Shown here: positions 14,302-15,682 of the stretch, piece after piece
Layout: the number at the start of each line of letters is the position of its first letter
How positions within the stretch are numbered: position 1 is the stretch's first letter
Assembly (NCBI GenBank): GCA_028865845.1
Contig: JAGWJK010000011.1
Coordinates: 1-15,682 of the forward strand
Direction of reading: 5' to 3'
Source of the DNA: Rhizobiaceae bacterium
GTDB taxonomy: Bacteria > Pseudomonadota > Alphaproteobacteria > Rhizobiales > Rhizobiaceae
DNA: 15,682 nucleotides
Made by a program: the position numbers and the translations under genes
The notes under the pieces: model-generated
Told to the model about the DNA's origin: nothing
Database searches by the model: none
Seen by the model: only the letters and a program-made list of their open reading frames with translations

Positions 14302-14929
14302 GTTCGGATTTTCCCAGGGCGATCGCCACGGATCCCAGCGTCAGGAACAGCGGCCAGGTGAGAACCAGAAGCGCGATACCTGCAGCGATGCAGGCACCGA
14401 AGATATTAAGCAGCAGGCCGGGACCGTTGTCCAAATGCATCGACGCGCCGAACTGGAACCAGGGATTGAAGGGCTGGATCAGCCAGCCGGGCAGGCCGAG
14501 TTCATCATAAATCCCCAATGCCACCGGAAAGTAGAGGCAGCTCACCACGCCGAAGATCAATGCGGAGGGAATCCCCGCAGCCGATCCGCTGAAGGAGACG
14601 CGGACGAGCACGCCCAGCGGAAATCCGACAATCACCGCAACGAAGGTGAGGAAGAAGCCCGGATAGCTTTCGATCGGCATGGAAAGTTGGTCCGGTCCGA
14701 CCGTGGCGTAGACCGCACCCATGATATAGCCGCCGATCGTCACGCCGAGCAGGGCCGTGCCGCTCGCCCGATGACCGAAATGAATGGCGAGGAGGACGGC
14801 GGCGACGCACAACCCGTAACCGATCCACTGGAAACTCGTGATGTCGAGCTGTGTCGACAACGCCGTCATGGCGAGAAAGGCGAATGCGAAAGGACCGAAG
14901 CCCGAAAGGAAACTATCATTGCTGGACAT
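14297..14929 (-). CDS. Polytopic membrane protein of unknown function (about 6 TM)
   Basis: A 210-residue integral membrane protein with hydrophobic segments at about residues 8-27, 34-52, 57-77, 88-112, 118-143 and 172-204 (the last possibly two passes). Loops carry few charges; a W-L-I-Q-P-F-N-P-W-F-Q-F segment joins the fifth and sixth segments. AGGAGGG a few nt before the ATG at 14929 fixes the start; the frame is open to 15256 but lacks such a site and reads through the divergent promoter. No family is recognised. It is divergent from the DUF4189-like gene across a 230-bp interval with phased repeats facing both ways, and lies 80 bp upstream of the beta-solenoid-like gene, which suggests that membrane and repeat protein function together (inference). 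Confidence 0.8.
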   Translation of the reverse strand: MSSNDSFLSGFGPFAFAFLAMTALSTQLDITSFQWIGYGLCVAAVLLAIHFGHRASGTALLGVTIGGYIMGAVYATVGPDQLSMPIESYPGFFLTFVAVIVGFPLGVLVRVSFSGSAAGIPSALIFGVVSCLYFPVALGIYDELGLPGWLIQPFNPWFQFGASMHLDNGPGLLLNIFGACIAAGIALLVLTWPLFLTLGSVAIALGKSEH

Positions 14930-14958
14930 TTGACCCTCCTGATGAAGTCGTGATTGTC

Positions 14959-14980
14959 GGTGACGACACTCGTCGTCGCC
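14959..14980. repeat. GC-rich hairpin in the leader of the membrane-protein gene
   Basis: GGTGACGAC (14959-14967) pairs with GTCGTCGCC (14972-14980) around a 4-nt loop; eight pairs are Watson-Crick and one is a mismatch on the minus-strand transcript or G-U on the plus strand. It lies 30 nt upstream of the start codon, so it would be in the 5' leader and could influence translation or stability. Confidence 0.3.
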
Positions 14981-15013
14981 CCTCAGACCTAACCGCGCGG
15001 GCCTCCTCCGCCT

Positions 15014-15038
15014 ATTGCGCGGGAGTGCTGCAACTTGC
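15014..15038 (-). promoter_or_regulatory. GCA-rich 10-bp-phased triplet facing the membrane-protein gene
   Basis: On the minus strand GCAAG (from 15038), GCACT (from 15028) and GCAAT (from 15018) are phased at exactly 10 bp, in sense toward the start at 14929, ending 85 nt upstream. The middle copy is degenerate. On the plus strand the same stretch holds a direct repeat TGCTGCAA at 15026-15033 and 15036-15043, also 10 bp apart. Confidence 0.35.
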
Positions 15039-15074
15039 TGCAAACAATGGCGAATAGGAGGACTTTTTCGCTGC

Positions 15075-15099
15075 GCAATCGGCGGCAATGCCGCGCAAT
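15075..15099 (+). promoter_or_regulatory. Three GCAAT motifs phased at exactly 10 bp upstream of the DUF4189-like gene
   Basis: GCAAT occurs at 15075-15079, 15085-15089 and 15095-15099, with C or G before each copy. The series ends 60 nt before the ATG at 15160 and points toward it. The layout equals that at 11549-11573 upstream of another exported-protein gene. It is a good candidate for tandem binding by an OmpR/PhoB-class response regulator. Confidence 0.55.
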
Positions 15100-15159
15100 G
15101 GCGGCCGGCGCCTGCAGATGAGAGATGTTTGTCGTTGCCAAAAACCTGGAGGTACCGAC

Positions 15160-15666
15160 ATGCAAAAGCGATTTCAGACTTTGACCAATATCGTCGTGGC
15201 TTGTGGCCTGCTTTCCGCCTTTCCGGGCGCCGCAGCATTCTCGCCGATCGTAGCAACCGCAGCTTATGCCGACGACTGCAACCTCAGCGTCGCGATGGGG
15301 CCGGTAGGACCAAACGGCGAGCTGCACGCCAATGACACGATCTTCTGCGACGTCACGCCGTCGTCGCGATACACCGCCGTGGCGATCTCGGACACCACCC
15401 TCGCCTGGGGAACCGCGTGGGCTGCGCCATCGAAAGAAGAAGCCGAGCGTGTGGCGTTGGCCGAGTGCCTGACGCAGGCCAAGGATTGCCACACGCAGAC
15501 TTGGGCTACAGGCTGCGTTGCGCTCGCCGAAAGCCCGGCCGACGGCACTTGGGGTGCGGATTACGACCTGTTCGTCGATTTCGCCGAGTCCAAGGCGCTG
15601 GCCCGCTGCAGCAATGCCGGCGGCTCGGATTGCCGGATCGTTGCCCACCCCTGCTCGGGGGATTGA
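15160..15666 (+). CDS. Secreted Cys-rich DUF4189-like protein
   Basis: A 168-residue protein with a Sec signal peptide (K3, R4, hydrophobic core at about 10-26, likely cleavage after A-Y-A37). The mature part has eight cysteines (C40, C63, C103, C110, C119, C150, C158, C165), enough for four disulfides. It follows the DUF4189 pattern: W83-G-T-A-W followed by S-K-E-E-A-E-R-V-A-L-A-E-C, a short C-x6-C segment, C119-V-A-L-A, W131-G and then A-x-x-K-A-L-A-R-C with D-C-R-I-V and a final Cys. Proteins of this type are exported and of unknown function. The start at 15160 is chosen for GGAGG at 15148-15152 with a 7-nt spacer and because the signal peptide begins there; the frame is open to 15088. It is divergent from the membrane-protein gene and carries a GCAAT triplet upstream. 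Confidence 0.87.
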   Translation: MQKRFQTLTNIVVACGLLSAFPGAAAFSPIVATAAYADDCNLSVAMGPVGPNGELHANDTIFCDVTPSSRYTAVAISDTTLAWGTAWAAPSKEEAERVALAECLTQAKDCHTQTWATGCVALAESPADGTWGADYDLFVDFAESKALARCSNAGGSDCRIVAHPCSGD

Positions 15667-15682
15667 CGGCGTCGGCCCACCC

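Noticed and set aside
9443..14929. Anti-phage defence system or toxin-antitoxin pair
   Set aside because: No nuclease, helicase, TIR, kinase or toxin motif is visible in these proteins. Two have signal peptides and one is a membrane protein, which fits an envelope role better.
1..15682. Mobile element, CRISPR array, tRNA or rRNA
   Set aside because: No transposase, integrase, terminal inverted repeats, regularly spaced 25-40 bp repeats or cloverleaf-like sequence were noticed on either strand by eye.

Overview
The window is GC-rich (roughly 60% by eye), tightly packed and free of tRNA, rRNA, insertion sequences and CRISPR. Gene content (an IalB-family protein, a DUF4189-like secreted protein, a Tat-exported CUT1 sugar-binding protein) and codon use point to an alphaproteobacterium of the Hyphomicrobiales, most likely Rhizobiaceae. 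This is inferred from family knowledge, not from a database match.

Layout. (1) 1-1320, minus strand: the N-terminal part of a polytopic membrane protein cut by the window edge, preceded by an IalB-family protein. (2) 1517-9317: a carbohydrate uptake and catabolism locus. An NAD-type short-chain dehydrogenase is read leftward. Divergently, a compact rightward operon encodes a DapA/KDG-aldolase-superfamily lyase (TTG start), a GntR/FCD regulator, a complete CUT1 ABC importer (Tat-exported binding protein, two permeases, MalK/UgpC-type ATPase) and a PfkB sugar kinase. Genes overlap or nearly touch, and a hairpin plus T-tract follows the kinase. Two tandem dyads, ACTRA-N4-TCAGT, lie between the divergent genes where a repressor would act; the GntR protein is the obvious candidate. 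The likely flow is import, oxidation by the SDR, phosphorylation by the PfkB kinase and retro-aldol cleavage by the DapA-like enzyme. Substrate and exact order cannot be read from the sequence, and no dehydratase is present.

(3) 9443-14929: six leftward genes, almost all uncharacterised. They encode a six-TM membrane protein, a large signal-less beta-solenoid-like protein with YadA-head-like repeats, a soluble protein with a possible HTH-like N-terminus, an exported protein translationally coupled to a Cys/His-motif protein, and another exported protein. (4) 15160-15666: a rightward, Cys-rich DUF4189-like secreted protein divergent from the membrane protein.

The most interesting signal outside the genes is a set of GCAAT-like motifs repeated three times with exact 10-bp (one helical turn) phasing. 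They are in sense orientation 60-90 nt upstream of the starts at 15160 and 11459 (strong), and at 14929 and 10021 (weaker). This is the architecture of OmpR/PhoB-class response-regulator sites and suggests that the exported and membrane genes of regions 3-4 form a small envelope-related regulon.
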